Part shown: in pieces, positions 15,156 to 22,804 of the stretch
How positions within the stretch are numbered: the first letter of the stretch is position 1
Layout of the letters: every line of letters starts with the position of its first letter
DNA from: Deltaproteobacteria bacterium
GTDB taxonomy: Bacteria > Desulfobacterota > Binatia > UBA9968 > JAJDTQ01
DNA length: 55,155 bases
Assembly (NCBI GenBank): GCA_026712905.1
Contig: JAPOPM010000130.1
Coordinates: 1-55,155, forward strand
Reading direction: 5' to 3'
Program-made: the position numbers and the translations under genes
The notes under the pieces: generated by a model
Databases searched by the model: none
Told to the model about the DNA's origin: nothing
The model's input: only the letters and a program-made list of their open reading frames with translations

Positions 15156-15330
15156 CTTGTCCGGACGACGTTTGACACAGCCTGTTCCTCGGGAATCCTT
15201 GTCCGGACGACGTTTTGACACAGCCTATTCCTCGGGGTTTCTTGTCCGGACGACGTTTTGACACAGCCTATTCCTCGGGAATTCTTGTCCGGACGACGTT
15301 TTGACAGGCCCATTCCTCGGGAATGACTTT
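15156..15330. repeat. Tandem array, four 42-43-nt units
   Basis: CTTGTCCGGACGACG begins at 15156, 15198, 15241 and 15284. Each unit continues with TTTTGACACAGCC, then TATTCCTCGGG and a short variable end. This is the reverse complement of the spacer module seen at 3072-3170 and 6208-6304. The last unit is altered (TTTTGACAGGCCC) and ends at the stop region of the molybdopterin-fold gene. Confidence 0.88.
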
Positions 15331-15800
15331 CAACCGGCGCGTTCGCGCTCGTGCAGCCCGGCGTGTTGCCGCGGCGTGGCCGGGCGCGTGTCATTGCCCT
15401 TTCCCTTGGTGAGCCGTAGCGTGCCCACGAACTTGACGTTGGCGCAGGCGTCGGCGCCGCCGGTGGCGCAGCCCTCGTCGTTGGGGATGAGAAAGCGCAG
15501 CGGGCCGCCCTTGTCACGGGGCAGGGGCTCGTCGCCCACGCGGTAGGCGATGAGCGCGTTGCGCAGCGCTTCCAGCGGCACGCTGGCGGCGAAGCCGCCG
15601 TCGGTGGATTCCACTGTGAGGTGGTCCAGTTGCGGGTCGGGCTGGAGCCGGTCGAGGATGGCCTGGAGCGTCACCGCGCCGCCGACCCGGCCGGGGATCA
15701 GCGCGCCGACGTCGTCGATCTGGCCGTCCAATGCCGCGAGTTGCCGGAAATCCAGCTCCTGCGCCGGCCTTCCTTCCTGTTCGATGCGAAGCCCGTTCAT
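15330..15800 (-). CDS. Small molybdopterin-dependent oxidoreductase-fold protein (Oxidored_molyb)
   Basis: A 156-residue protein that looks like a single sulfite-oxidase-type molybdopterin domain, shorter than YedY/MsrP (about 300). Recognisable segments are LTVESTDGGFAASVPLEAL, NALIAYRVGDEPLPRDKG, GPLRFLIPNDEGC and ANVKFVGTLRLTKGKG, where the last two correspond to the G-G-P-x-R-x-x-x-P and K-W-V-x-x-L blocks. The Cys that would bind molybdenum cannot be assigned with confidence; candidates lie in EGCATGGADAC. The ATG at 15800 has GGGAGACGAATC upstream. No signal peptide is visible, so it may be cytoplasmic. Its role is unknown. Confidence 0.72.
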   Translation of the reverse strand: MNGLRIEQEGRPAQELDFRQLAALDGQIDDVGALIPGRVGGAVTLQAILDRLQPDPQLDHLTVESTDGGFAASVPLEALRNALIAYRVGDEPLPRDKGGPLRFLIPNDEGCATGGADACANVKFVGTLRLTKGKGNDTRPATPRQHAGLHERERAG

Positions 15801-16034
15801 GATTCGTCTCCCTGTGGTGGGTGGGCCCGCGCCCGCGCGGCGTTCTCGTGTCAGCCGCGAGTCGGGCCGCCCGCAATCACGACATGGCCGGCTGCGTCCG
15901 GCATGAGCGTCGAGTGTCGTGACGAAGTCCAAAACGCACGGAGGGGCGTCGAAGCCCATCTCCGCGATACGTCATCGTGAATGGAAACGCAAGCAGGGGG
16001 GCGGGCGCGGGCATCCCGCGGAACAGGCTCGCGG

Positions 16035-16472
16035 TCAGGTCGGCATGCCCGTGCACGGCGGGCAGACGCCGTAGAGCACGACCTGGTGGCTTTCGAGATG
16101 AAAGCCCTTGGGCGCCAGCTTCACCAGGTCGTCGGTGGGGCAGCCCTGCACGTCGAATACACCGTCGCACTCGCGGCACTGAAAGTGGTGGTGGTGTTCC
16201 TTCCCGGCGGTCTCGTAGCGCGCCGCCTCTCCGGGAATGCCCACCGCCACGAGCGTGCCTTCGGTCATCATGGTGTGGATGGTGCGGTAGACCGTGGCGA
16301 TGCCCAAGCCGGGCGCCCTGGCCTGCGCGGCCAGGAGAATGTCCTGCGGGCTCAACGGTCGGTTGGCTTCCAGGAGGACTCGCTGGATGACGCTGCGCTG
16401 CCTGGTGCGCCGCTTGGCGCGAGGGCGAATTCGAAGAACGGTCTCGTCGAGGTGGCTTTTTTCGCTGTCCAT
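16035..16472 (-). CDS. Fur-family regulator, probably Zur-like
   Basis: A 145-residue Fur-superfamily repressor. The DNA-binding helix region is ILLAAQARAPGLGIATVYRT, the metal-site strand is KEHHHHFQCRECDGVFD, and the structural zinc site is completed by YGVCPPC near the end. Fur proteins repress metal uptake genes when loaded with metal. Here the gene is divergent from an outer-membrane protein gene and a znuACB-type operon, and that operon encodes a His-rich repeat, so a zinc-responsive Zur role is most likely; manganese (Mur) is possible. The ATG at 16472 has GGGAGTTCAC in front. The frame is open upstream to 16724, but without family similarity. Confidence 0.88.
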   Translation of the reverse strand: MDSEKSHLDETVLRIRPRAKRRTRQRSVIQRVLLEANRPLSPQDILLAAQARAPGLGIATVYRTIHTMMTEGTLVAVGIPGEAARYETAGKEHHHHFQCRECDGVFDVQGCPTDDLVKLAPKGFHLESHQVVLYGVCPPCTGMPT

Positions 16473-16865
16473 GTGAACTCCCAAGCACCTGCCGGGGCAG
16501 GCGTGCCGTCCGTCCCGTGCGCGACTACGGAACGGATCCCTCATATTACACAATACCACACTTGAGTGGCACGCAAAGGCGGCGGCCGGGTCCGTCGCCG
16601 AAAAGTGCGACTCGGCCGAGAGGTCGGAAGGGCGGGTCCATACGGGCATTATACGCGGGCATTTGACCAAATAAAATGATCGATCAATATATTTATCCCT
16701 TGCGACGCGACAATAGGTGGTCAAACAGGTCTTGTTAATGATCTACAGATCTCACTCGCAACAATGGTCTTTCCAACGACAAGGAAACATGGGAATAGGC
16801 CTTGATAATCTGATAGTGATTTACTAATAGCATATGGTGGAACTGTGCCAGAAGGAGGCTTTTCT
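16473..16865. promoter_or_regulatory. Divergent intergenic region between the Fur/Zur gene and the metal-uptake operon
   Basis: These 393 bp hold no gene that I can support. The Zur-proximal part is GC-rich; from about 16660 to 16850 it becomes strongly AT-rich, which is unusual for this window. A -35-like TTGATA at 16802-16807 and TAATAG at 16825-16830 are 17 nt apart, within GATAAT-CTGATA-GTGATT, which vaguely resembles the hexamer array of Fur boxes. TGATCGATCA (16677-16686) is a short perfect palindrome. The ribosome site AGAAGGAGGC lies just before the ATG at 16866. The operator assignment is tentative. Confidence 0.4.
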
Positions 16866-18236
16866 ATGAGACTTGTCAAAGTGAAAAGGTTGGTTCTCGG
16901 ATGCGCGGCGTTCCTGCTAGCGTGCGGGCTCTCGGTACCGGGCGGAGCCCAGGAGCCGGTGGATGCGCTCAAGAAGCAACTGCGCGACATGCAGCAGGAA
17001 ATGGGTGACTTGATGAAGCGCATCGAGGATCTCGAGACGAAGAAGGCCGAGGCGGACCACGTGAAGTCGGTCGAGCAATCGGTGAAGTCGATTCAGGAGA
17101 GCCCTTCGATCCTGAACCCGTCCATCGGTCTGGCCATCGACACGACCTTCGAGAGTCGGCCGGACACTGACGGGGAGTTCAACGTACGGTCGGTGGAGCT
17201 TGGACTGTCGGCCGAGATCGATCCCTACGCCAGGGCCTATACGTTCATCAACGGCACGGGAGAGGGAGTCGAGATCGAAGAGGCTGCCGTGCAGACGACG
17301 TCGCTGCCGGTCAATGTCACCGCGGGGCGGTTTTTCGCGGACTTCGGCCGCCTGCCCCAGTTCCACCCGCACGAGCTCCCGTTCGTCAATACGCCTCTGT
17401 CCATGACCCGCATGGTCGGCGGAGAGTCCCTGGGCACGGGCGTCCAGTGGCGCTATCTCTTTCCGACCCCGTTCTACCTCGCCTTGAGCGGCGGCGTGTT
17501 CAACGAGATCGGGCATGCACATGGTGGCGAAGGGCACGGCCACGAGGAGGAGGGCGAGGAACACGAGGAAGAGGGCGAAGAGCACGATGAGGAAGGTGAA
17601 GAACACGAGGAGGAGGGCGAAGAGCACGATGAGGAAGGTGAGGAACACGAGGAAGAGGGCGAAGAGCACGCCGACGAAGGCGGAAGCCGCTCCCTCGAGG
17701 ACCTGACCTACCTGGGCCGGCTGCACGCCTACTTCGACCTGAGCGAAACCTGGAATCTCGAGGTGGGTTCGTCATTGGCGCATTCGCCGAGGACGGAGAT
17801 GGAAGAAGACAGCCGTCGCTCGCTCATGGGCGTCGACGTGACGCTTCGGCACCGGCCCCTCGTGCCGGGTTTCTACGAAGGGTTCACCGTCGCCGGTGAA
17901 TGGTTCGTCAACCGCCAGGACTTCCACGACGTCGGAACCATGACTGCCCGCGGCGGCTACGCTTACGCCAACTGGGACGTCAATCCGGAGTTGCCCGGCA
18001 AATGGAGCCTGGGTTTGTTGCTGGATTCCGCGCCCGAGCTGGAAGACCCCGACCACAGGACGCTCAGTCTGTCGCCGTACATCACCTGGGCGCCCAGCGA
18101 GTTCAATCGCCTGCGGCTCCAGTACACCCAGGGATGGGACGACGACGAGGGTTCGTCGTACGACGGTTCGCAGGTCTTTCTCCAATGGACCACCGTTCTC
18201 GGCAGCCACACGCACGGTTTTCGTGAGCGGCGCTAG
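16866..18236 (+). CDS. Outer-membrane beta-barrel protein with His/Glu heptad repeat (metal-uptake porin, putative)
   Basis: The 456-residue product starts with a signal peptide (RLVKVKRLVLGCAAFLLACG, ending near AQEPVDA). Next comes a coiled coil (about 30-75; LKKQLRDMQQEMGDLMKRI) as in trimer-forming porins, then alternating amphipathic strands of a beta-barrel. Near residues 220-275 a loop contains GHAHGGEGHGH followed by about six copies of the 7-residue unit H-E/D-E-E-G-E-E. The loop sits where an external loop would be and should bind zinc or other cations. With the Fur/Zur gene upstream and znuACB downstream it likely brings metal across the outer membrane. The stop codon TAG is formed by the CTAG at the edge of the downstream MITE. 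Confidence 0.75.
   Translation: MRLVKVKRLVLGCAAFLLACGLSVPGGAQEPVDALKKQLRDMQQEMGDLMKRIEDLETKKAEADHVKSVEQSVKSIQESPSILNPSIGLAIDTTFESRPDTDGEFNVRSVELGLSAEIDPYARAYTFINGTGEGVEIEEAAVQTTSLPVNVTAGRFFADFGRLPQFHPHELPFVNTPLSMTRMVGGESLGTGVQWRYLFPTPFYLALSGGVFNEIGHAHGGEGHGHEEEGEEHEEEGEEHDEEGEEHEEEGEEHDEEGEEHEEEGEEHADEGGSRSLEDLTYLGRLHAYFDLSETWNLEVGSSLAHSPRTEMEEDSRRSLMGVDVTLRHRPLVPGFYEGFTVAGEWFVNRQDFHDVGTMTARGGYAYANWDVNPELPGKWSLGLLLDSAPELEDPDHRTLSLSPYITWAPSEFNRLRLQYTQGWDDDEGSSYDGSQVFLQWTTVLGSHTHGFRERR
17541..17687 (+). repeat. In-frame 21-nt repeats coding for a His/Glu heptad
   Basis: About six imperfect 21-nt units, each starting with CAC (His) and continuing with GAG/GAA/GAT and GGC/GGT codons, encode H-(E/D)-E-E-G-E-E. 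A seventh, degenerate unit begins at 17667 (HADEGGS). Silent differences among units show they are not freshly duplicated. The number of copies is expected to vary by slippage without breaking the reading frame. Confidence 0.88.
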
Positions 18237-18393
18237 GGTCGTGTCCCGTAAATACCTGGCATAAGTTGCGCAGGATTTTTCGTCGTCGGCAAGGCGCGAT
18301 GACGAGCAGTGGCGGGCACCACGCGAGGAAGAGCAACGCAGCCGACGGCGAAAAAGACCAGCAAATTATGCCACGTATTTGCGGGACACGACC
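18237..18393. mobile_element. MITE-like element with long terminal inverted repeats, flanked by CTAG
   Basis: The left end GGTCGTGTCCCGTAAATACC (continuing TGGCATAAGTTGC) and the reverse complement of the right end GGTCGTGTCCCGCAAATACG (continuing TGGCATAATTTGC) agree at about 30 of 33 positions. The inner parts are also loosely palindromic (TTTTTCGTCGTCGGC versus the reverse complement of GCCGACGGCGAAAAA). CTAG is present at both borders (18233-18236 and 18394-18397), fitting a 4-bp target duplication as made by IS5-subgroup elements. There is no transposase. It lies inside the metal-uptake operon, between the porin and znuA, so its RNA would fold into a long hairpin in the operon mRNA. Confidence 0.8.
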
Positions 18394-18412
18394 CTAGGGT
18401 CCTTGAGGAGAC

Positions 18413-19345
18413 ATGCGCATGACGAGTCCTTTCATACGGTGGTGGCCGCGGGCCGCCTTCACGCTGTCGCTGGTCCTGCTGTTGGCGGGACCGGCGGCGG
18501 CCCAGAAGATCCGCGTGGTGACGACCATTCCGGACCTGGCCGACATCACGCGGCGGATCGGCAAGGACAGGGTGTCGGTAAACAGCCTGACGCTGGGTGT
18601 CCGGGACATTCACAGCGTCCAGGTGAAGCCGAGCATGGTCACCCTGCTGAACCGCGCGGACGCGGTGGTGCTGATGGGGCTGTCGCTGGAGCACGCCTTC
18701 CTGCCCGCGCTGCTCGACGTGGCCGCCAATCCGCGGATTGCGCGCGGCGGCATCGGCTACATCGACACCTCCACCGGGGTCGTGCCCCTGAAGCCGCCCA
18801 AGACCCTCTCGCGCAAGGGTGGCGACATCCATCCGCGGGGCAATCCCCACTACAACCTGGACCCGGTGCTGGGGAAGCTCATCGCCCGGAACATCGCGGA
18901 AGGCCTGTCGAAGGCCCACGCCGAGCACCGCTCCTTCTTCATGGAGAACATGCAAGCCTACACCGCGGAGCTGGACCGGCGCATACCCGGGTGGCAAAAG
19001 GCCGCCCGGAGCCTCGACGGTATCCAGTACGTCAGCTACCACGACGACATGGCCTACTTCGCCAAGCGTTACGGAATGCGGCTGTTCGGCACCCTGGAAG
19101 TGGCGGCCGGCATCGGACCGACGCCGGCGCACATCGTCCAACTGGTGGAGCGGATGAAGGCCGCGCGCGTGCCGCTGGTGGTGTACGGCACCTATCCCAG
19201 CCGGGTGCCGCAACGGGTCGCGCGTGAAACCGGTGCCGCCGTGGTGCCCGTGCCCTTGTACGTCGGCGGGCGGCCCGGCGTGGACACCTACGTCAAGTTG
19301 ATCGACTACCTCGTCACCCACCTTTCCAAGGCGGTCCGTCAGTGA
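18413..19345 (+). CDS. Metal ABC transporter substrate-binding protein (ZnuA/SitA family)
   Basis: A 310-residue cluster A-1 binding protein. A signal peptide (about 1-30, ending ...GPAAAQ) precedes IRVVTTIPDLADITRRIG. Metal-binding positions are visible as His in RDIHSVQVKPSM, His in GNPHYNLDP and acidic residues near the C-terminus; the Glu/His-rich loop of true ZnuA proteins is absent, and KGGDIHPRGN is a short substitute. It delivers Zn(II) or Mn(II) in the periplasm to the permease encoded by the following genes. The ATG at 18413 has GAGGAGAC upstream. It is translationally coupled to the ATPase gene by a 4-nt overlap (GTGA). Confidence 0.88.
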   Translation: MRMTSPFIRWWPRAAFTLSLVLLLAGPAAAQKIRVVTTIPDLADITRRIGKDRVSVNSLTLGVRDIHSVQVKPSMVTLLNRADAVVLMGLSLEHAFLPALLDVAANPRIARGGIGYIDTSTGVVPLKPPKTLSRKGGDIHPRGNPHYNLDPVLGKLIARNIAEGLSKAHAEHRSFFMENMQAYTAELDRRIPGWQKAARSLDGIQYVSYHDDMAYFAKRYGMRLFGTLEVAAGIGPTPAHIVQLVERMKAARVPLVVYGTYPSRVPQRVARETGAAVVPVPLYVGGRPGVDTYVKLIDYLVTHLSKAVRQ

Positions 19346-20022
19346 CCGCGAGCGCCTCGCCGGAGCGTCCTCTCCTCGCGCTCCAGCACGCGTGTCTGGG
19401 GTACGGCCCCGAGACGGTACTCGACGATGTCCATCTGCGCATCGACGCCGGTGAATTCGTCGGCTTGGCGGGAGCCAACGGGTCCGGCAAGACCACTCTC
19501 CTCCGGTCTATGCTGGGCCTGCTCCCGCCACGCGGCGGCAACGTGGAACGCCACATGCCGCGGGCCCGCCTCGGCTACGTACCCCAGCACGCAACCCTCG
19601 ACGCCTACTTCCCGCTGAGCGTCCGGGAGGTGGCGGCCATGGGCACCTACGGCCGGCTGCGTCCCTGGCGGCTGTTCCCGCCAAGCGAACGGCAGCGGGT
19701 CGACAAGGTTCTGCTCCAGGTCGGCCTGGTCCACCTCGGGCGAGCGGTGTTCTTCCATCTCTCGGGCGGGCAGCGTCAACGGGCGCTCATCGCCCGCGCC
19801 CTGGCCGTGGATCCGGCGTTGCTGCTGCTCGACGAGCCGTTCGCCGGCGTGGACCGGCATACCCGCGAGGACATCGCGCGACAGCTCGAAGAGATCAACC
19901 GGTGCTCCCGTCTGGCCATCGTCATCTGCAGCCATGACGCCGACCTCCTCGCGCGGTCCTGTGATCGCGTCATCCAGGTCTCGGACGGTCGCGTGCACGG
20001 GGGCATCCGCGAAGCCGCGTAA
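19342..20022 (+). CDS. Metal ABC transporter ATP-binding protein (ZnuC-like)
   Basis: A 226-residue ABC ATPase with Walker A GANGSGKTTL, signature LSGGQRQRALIARAL, Walker B LLLLDEPFAGVD and the H-loop ICSHDADLL. The Q-loop segment is LGYVPQHATLDAYFP, which is characteristic of the zinc/manganese (ABC-type Mn/Zn) group. It hydrolyses ATP on the cytoplasmic face to drive metal import. The GTG start at 19342 overlaps the znuA-like stop, so the two are translated together. The permease gene follows after 11 bp. Confidence 0.92.
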   Translation: MTASASPERPLLALQHACLGYGPETVLDDVHLRIDAGEFVGLAGANGSGKTTLLRSMLGLLPPRGGNVERHMPRARLGYVPQHATLDAYFPLSVREVAAMGTYGRLRPWRLFPPSERQRVDKVLLQVGLVHLGRAVFFHLSGGQRQRALIARALAVDPALLLLDEPFAGVDRHTREDIARQLEEINRCSRLAIVICSHDADLLARSCDRVIQVSDGRVHGGIREAA

Positions 20023-20033
20023 GGTGCGCCGAC

Positions 20034-20924
20034 GTGGTGCAGGCATTCGCGGAGATCCTGGACCCTGCCTTCCTGCTCTTCCCGGCGGTCCTGGGAAGCG
20101 TCGTCCTGGGCTTGGTGTGTCCGGTGGTGGGGGGCTTCCTGGTGCTCAGGCGCAGTGTGCTGCTGGGCCTGACCCTGCCGCAGTTCGCGGCCGCGGGCGC
20201 GGCCTTCGCGTTGTTCGCGCACGAAGTCGGCCTGGTGCCGCATCCGGGCCACACGTCGGGCGACGCGCACCAGATCGAGCGCCTGCTGGCTTACGCGGGC
20301 TCGCTGCTGTTCACCTTCGCGGGCATGACGCTGCTCGCGCTGACGGACCTTCGCGGCGGCGGGCGCTCGGAGACGCGGCTGGCCGTGGCGTATGCCCTGG
20401 CCGGGTCGCTCATGATCCTCTTCGTGGCGGTCCATCCCTTCGGCGACGCGGCGATCCTGGGCCTGGTCAAGGGAGAAGCGGTGGTCCTGTCCTGGACCGA
20501 GTTTGCCGTCCTCAGCGCGGTCTACGCGGCGGTGACGGCGGGCCTCGTCCTCTTCCGGCGCGAGTTGCTGATGGCGTCGTTCGACCGGGACCTCACCTTC
20601 CTCCTCAAGGGAGGCACCTTCACGTGGGACCTGCTCTTCCACCTGCTCGCCGGAGTCACCATCGCGCTGGGGGTCATGATGGCCGGCCCGCTGATCACCT
20701 TCGGCCTGCTGGTGCTCCCGCCCATCGCCGCGAGGCCCCTGGTATCGCGCATGGCGCCCTATTTCATCGTGTCGTCGCTGGCCGGCGCGGGCATCGGCTT
20801 GACGGGTTTCGCGATCGCCTACCGGTTCGACGTGCCGTTGGGTCCCGCCATCCTGACGTTGGGCTGCGGCCTGGTGCTGGCCGCTCACGCCCCGGCGTGG
20901 CTCGGGGACAGGTTCCGGCGCTGA
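20034..20924 (+). CDS. Metal ABC transporter permease (ZnuB/ABC-3 family)
   Basis: A 296-residue integral membrane protein with eight or more hydrophobic segments. The ABC-3 family motifs are VCPVVGGFLVLRRSVLLGLT near the N-terminus and LLVLPPIAARPLVSRMAPYF in the C-terminal part. It forms the channel of the metal importer with the preceding ATPase and binding protein. The start is a GTG at 20034; GTAAGGTGCGCC upstream gives a weak ribosome site, so coupling to the ATPase gene is likely. It is the last gene of the operon; the next gene is convergent with only a few bases between the stops. Confidence 0.9.
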   Translation: MVQAFAEILDPAFLLFPAVLGSVVLGLVCPVVGGFLVLRRSVLLGLTLPQFAAAGAAFALFAHEVGLVPHPGHTSGDAHQIERLLAYAGSLLFTFAGMTLLALTDLRGGGRSETRLAVAYALAGSLMILFVAVHPFGDAAILGLVKGEAVVLSWTEFAVLSAVYAAVTAGLVLFRRELLMASFDRDLTFLLKGGTFTWDLLFHLLAGVTIALGVMMAGPLITFGLLVLPPIAARPLVSRMAPYFIVSSLAGAGIGLTGFAIAYRFDVPLGPAILTLGCGLVLAAHAPAWLGDRFRR

Positions 20925-20930
20925 CCGCTC

Positions 20931-22295
20931 TCACCCCGCGGCGGCGCGCAAGACCTCCTCGGTGCAGGAGGCCAGCAGGCGGTCGTGGGCGTGGTCGAGG
21001 GCGAAGACGCGGAACTTGACGATCTTGGAGGGGATGTAGGCGAACAGCTCGGCCATGGATTCCTTGGTGATGATGCCGGTGGAAGGGTCGTAGGTGTGGA
21101 TCTGCTTCTTGCCCATGGCCATGGGGTTCTCGGGGCGCGAGTCCTGGCTGGCCATGTCCACGCGGAAGACCAGGTCGCGCCGGTCGGCCGGCAGCGCGGC
21201 GCGCACGCGCGCTTCCCAGTCGCGCACGCCGATGGCGTCGAGCCCGGCGTCGAGCTCCGACCCCGCGAGGCTCCGCTCGTAGGCCAGCCGCCACTTGAGG
21301 TCGCGGTCGAGGATGCGCCCCCATTCGCGCCCCAGCGGCGTGCCGAGCCGGCGCCAGTGTGAGACCTCCTGCAAGAGCGACCAGTCCGTCAGGTGCAGGT
21401 ACCGGTCCATGTGCTCCAGGGGATTCCCCGGCGCGATCCGCGCCATGGTCTCCGGAAACAGTTCCTGCAGGTGCGCGTCGATGGCCCGGGTGGTGCGGTG
21501 GAAGTAGACGTTTTCGTAGAGGTACTTGCGCGCGTTCAGGAACATCGTGAGAGCGCCCTCGCCGGAACGGTGCAGCGTGAGTCCCTTGGGCGAGATGAAC
21601 GTGTAGTACATCAGCCGTTCGCGGTCGATGGGGCCGATGGCCACGCCGCACATGTACGAGTCGCGCGACACGTAGTCGAGGTTGTCGAAGGTGAGGATGC
21701 CGTTGGTCAGCGGCTGCAGGAAGCGCACCCAGCGCGGGCGCGCGGGGTCGTCGTCGGAGTCCTTCTTGATGGGAAAGGCGATCTCGTCGGGGTCCAGTTC
21801 CTCGCCCTCGGCGAAGGGGCCCGACGGGCTCCGGCGGATGCCGCGGATGAGGTCGCCCAGGTGCTCGCGGATGATGACCTGGGAGAGGTCCTCGTGGATC
21901 AGTCCGTGATCGCTGAGGAAGTGGTTGTCGAAGAAGTGGCAGAACGGGCCGTGGCCGACGTCATGCAGCAGCCCGATGACGCGCATGTACGCTTCCACGT
22001 AGTTGGCGGAGGGGCAGTCCTCGCCCAGGACATTGTGCAGGGACGGGTACAGCCCGCGGGCGAAGGCCCCGGCCAGGTGCATGGCCCCGAGGCAGTGCTG
22101 GAAGCGGCTGTGCTCCGCGGAGGGGTAGACCCAGCGCGCGCTCTGGAGCTGGAAGATGTAGCGCAGGCGCTGGAACCAGGGAGAGTCGATCAGGTCCTTT
22201 TCCGTGACCTCGCCCGGTTCCTCGGGCACGGTGAAGGGGATGTAGCGGTGGATCGGGTCGGCGATGAGCGAACAGCCATGGTAGTCAGAGCGCAT
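20931..22295 (-). CDS. HD-domain phosphohydrolase (COG1078-type dNTPase-like)
   Basis: A 454-residue protein with the HD superfamily metal site: RFQHCLGAMHLAGAFARGLY supplies the first His and YMRVIGLLHDVGHGPFCHFF the H-D pair. Downstream, GILTFDNLDYVSRDSYMCGV supplies the distal Asp. The N-terminal IADPIHRYIPFT and the order of motifs follow YwfO/SAMHD1-like proteins, which hydrolyse dNTPs or related phosphates. A close named homologue cannot be claimed. It is monocistronic or followed by no close gene; the gap to the archease-like gene upstream is 79 bp. Confidence 0.87.
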   Translation of the reverse strand: MRSDYHGCSLIADPIHRYIPFTVPEEPGEVTEKDLIDSPWFQRLRYIFQLQSARWVYPSAEHSRFQHCLGAMHLAGAFARGLYPSLHNVLGEDCPSANYVEAYMRVIGLLHDVGHGPFCHFFDNHFLSDHGLIHEDLSQVIIREHLGDLIRGIRRSPSGPFAEGEELDPDEIAFPIKKDSDDDPARPRWVRFLQPLTNGILTFDNLDYVSRDSYMCGVAIGPIDRERLMYYTFISPKGLTLHRSGEGALTMFLNARKYLYENVYFHRTTRAIDAHLQELFPETMARIAPGNPLEHMDRYLHLTDWSLLQEVSHWRRLGTPLGREWGRILDRDLKWRLAYERSLAGSELDAGLDAIGVRDWEARVRAALPADRRDLVFRVDMASQDSRPENPMAMGKKQIHTYDPSTGIITKESMAELFAYIPSKIVKFRVFALDHAHDRLLASCTEEVLRAAAG

Positions 22296-22374
22296 GAACA
22301 GCCCCGGTTTCTCCTCGGACCCGCGGAGCCCTCACCGCTTCGGGCTCACGTTGCATCAACGGCCCGGTTGACCC

Positions 22375-22803
22375 TCATAACTCGAACCCCACCTGGGCGG
22401 TCCATTGGTCGCCCATCTTCCCCAGGTGGCTCGAGCGCTCGTTGACCGCGGCGATGGTTTCGCGTTCTTCGTGGCGGTCGGGATCGAATTTCTCACCGCG
22501 GCCCTCCGCGCGCACGAAGAACTCGCCGGCCTCGTGAATCGTGAACTCCTTCAGCACGTAGCCGCTCGCCTGGTACTCGTAGAGCAGCTCGCGAATCCAG
22601 TTTACCATGAGGTCGTCGTGGTCCACGCCCTCCACCTCGATTGTGACGCTCTCCGGCGCCTCCACGGCGTCGAGGTCCACGAGCAGATCGAAGAGCGCGA
22701 ACCCCGCGTCCGCCAGCACCCGCGGCAGGGAGTCGCCCGTGAGCCGGACACTCAGCTCCGACGCCCGTCGCAAGACCCGGTATTTCTTTTCTTCATCGGC
22801 CAT
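22375..22803 (-). CDS. Archease-like protein, divergent
   Basis: The 142-residue product matches archease in length and layout: GDSLPRVLADAGFALFDLLV, a middle LMVNWIRELLYEY that corresponds to the conserved l-v-x-W-L-n-E-L-L-y block, and a C-terminal GEKFDPDRHEERETIAAVN block. Archease stimulates the RNA ligase RtcB by aiding guanylylation. Here the family's N-terminal H-T-A-D motif is replaced by RRASELSVRLTG, so one or more calcium/zinc-binding residues are missing, and the C-terminal end also departs from the norm. rtcB is not in the window. It overlaps nothing and is separated from larB by one base, so the two genes are probably cotranscribed. Confidence 0.75.
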   Translation of the reverse strand: MADEEKKYRVLRRASELSVRLTGDSLPRVLADAGFALFDLLVDLDAVEAPESVTIEVEGVDHDDLMVNWIRELLYEYQASGYVLKEFTIHEAGEFFVRAEGRGEKFDPDRHEERETIAAVNERSSHLGKMGDQWTAQVGFEL

Positions 22804-22804
22804 T

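Larger units (their letters stand above)
14811..15330. repeat. Interspersed palindromic element, copy 4, with two tandem arrays
   Basis: This gene-free stretch is almost wholly repeat DNA. It opens with a TCATTCCCGCGAATCAGGCT module. At 14871-15036 there is an array of 24-nt units (see its own entry) that runs into the core inverted repeat, left arm about 15021-15061 and right arm about 15102-15143, with the mirrored tag GACTC/GAGTC next to runs of C/G. Then 15156-15330 is an array of 42-43-nt units. No promoter or coding signature is visible. Confidence 0.9.

Noticed and set aside
16677..16686. TGATCGATCA as a Zur or Fur box
   Set aside because: The palindrome is only ten bases long, its flanks do not pair, and it does not match a Zur or Fur consensus.
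18237..18393. A complete insertion sequence
   Set aside because: There are terminal repeats but only 157 bp and no transposase frame; a MITE fits better.
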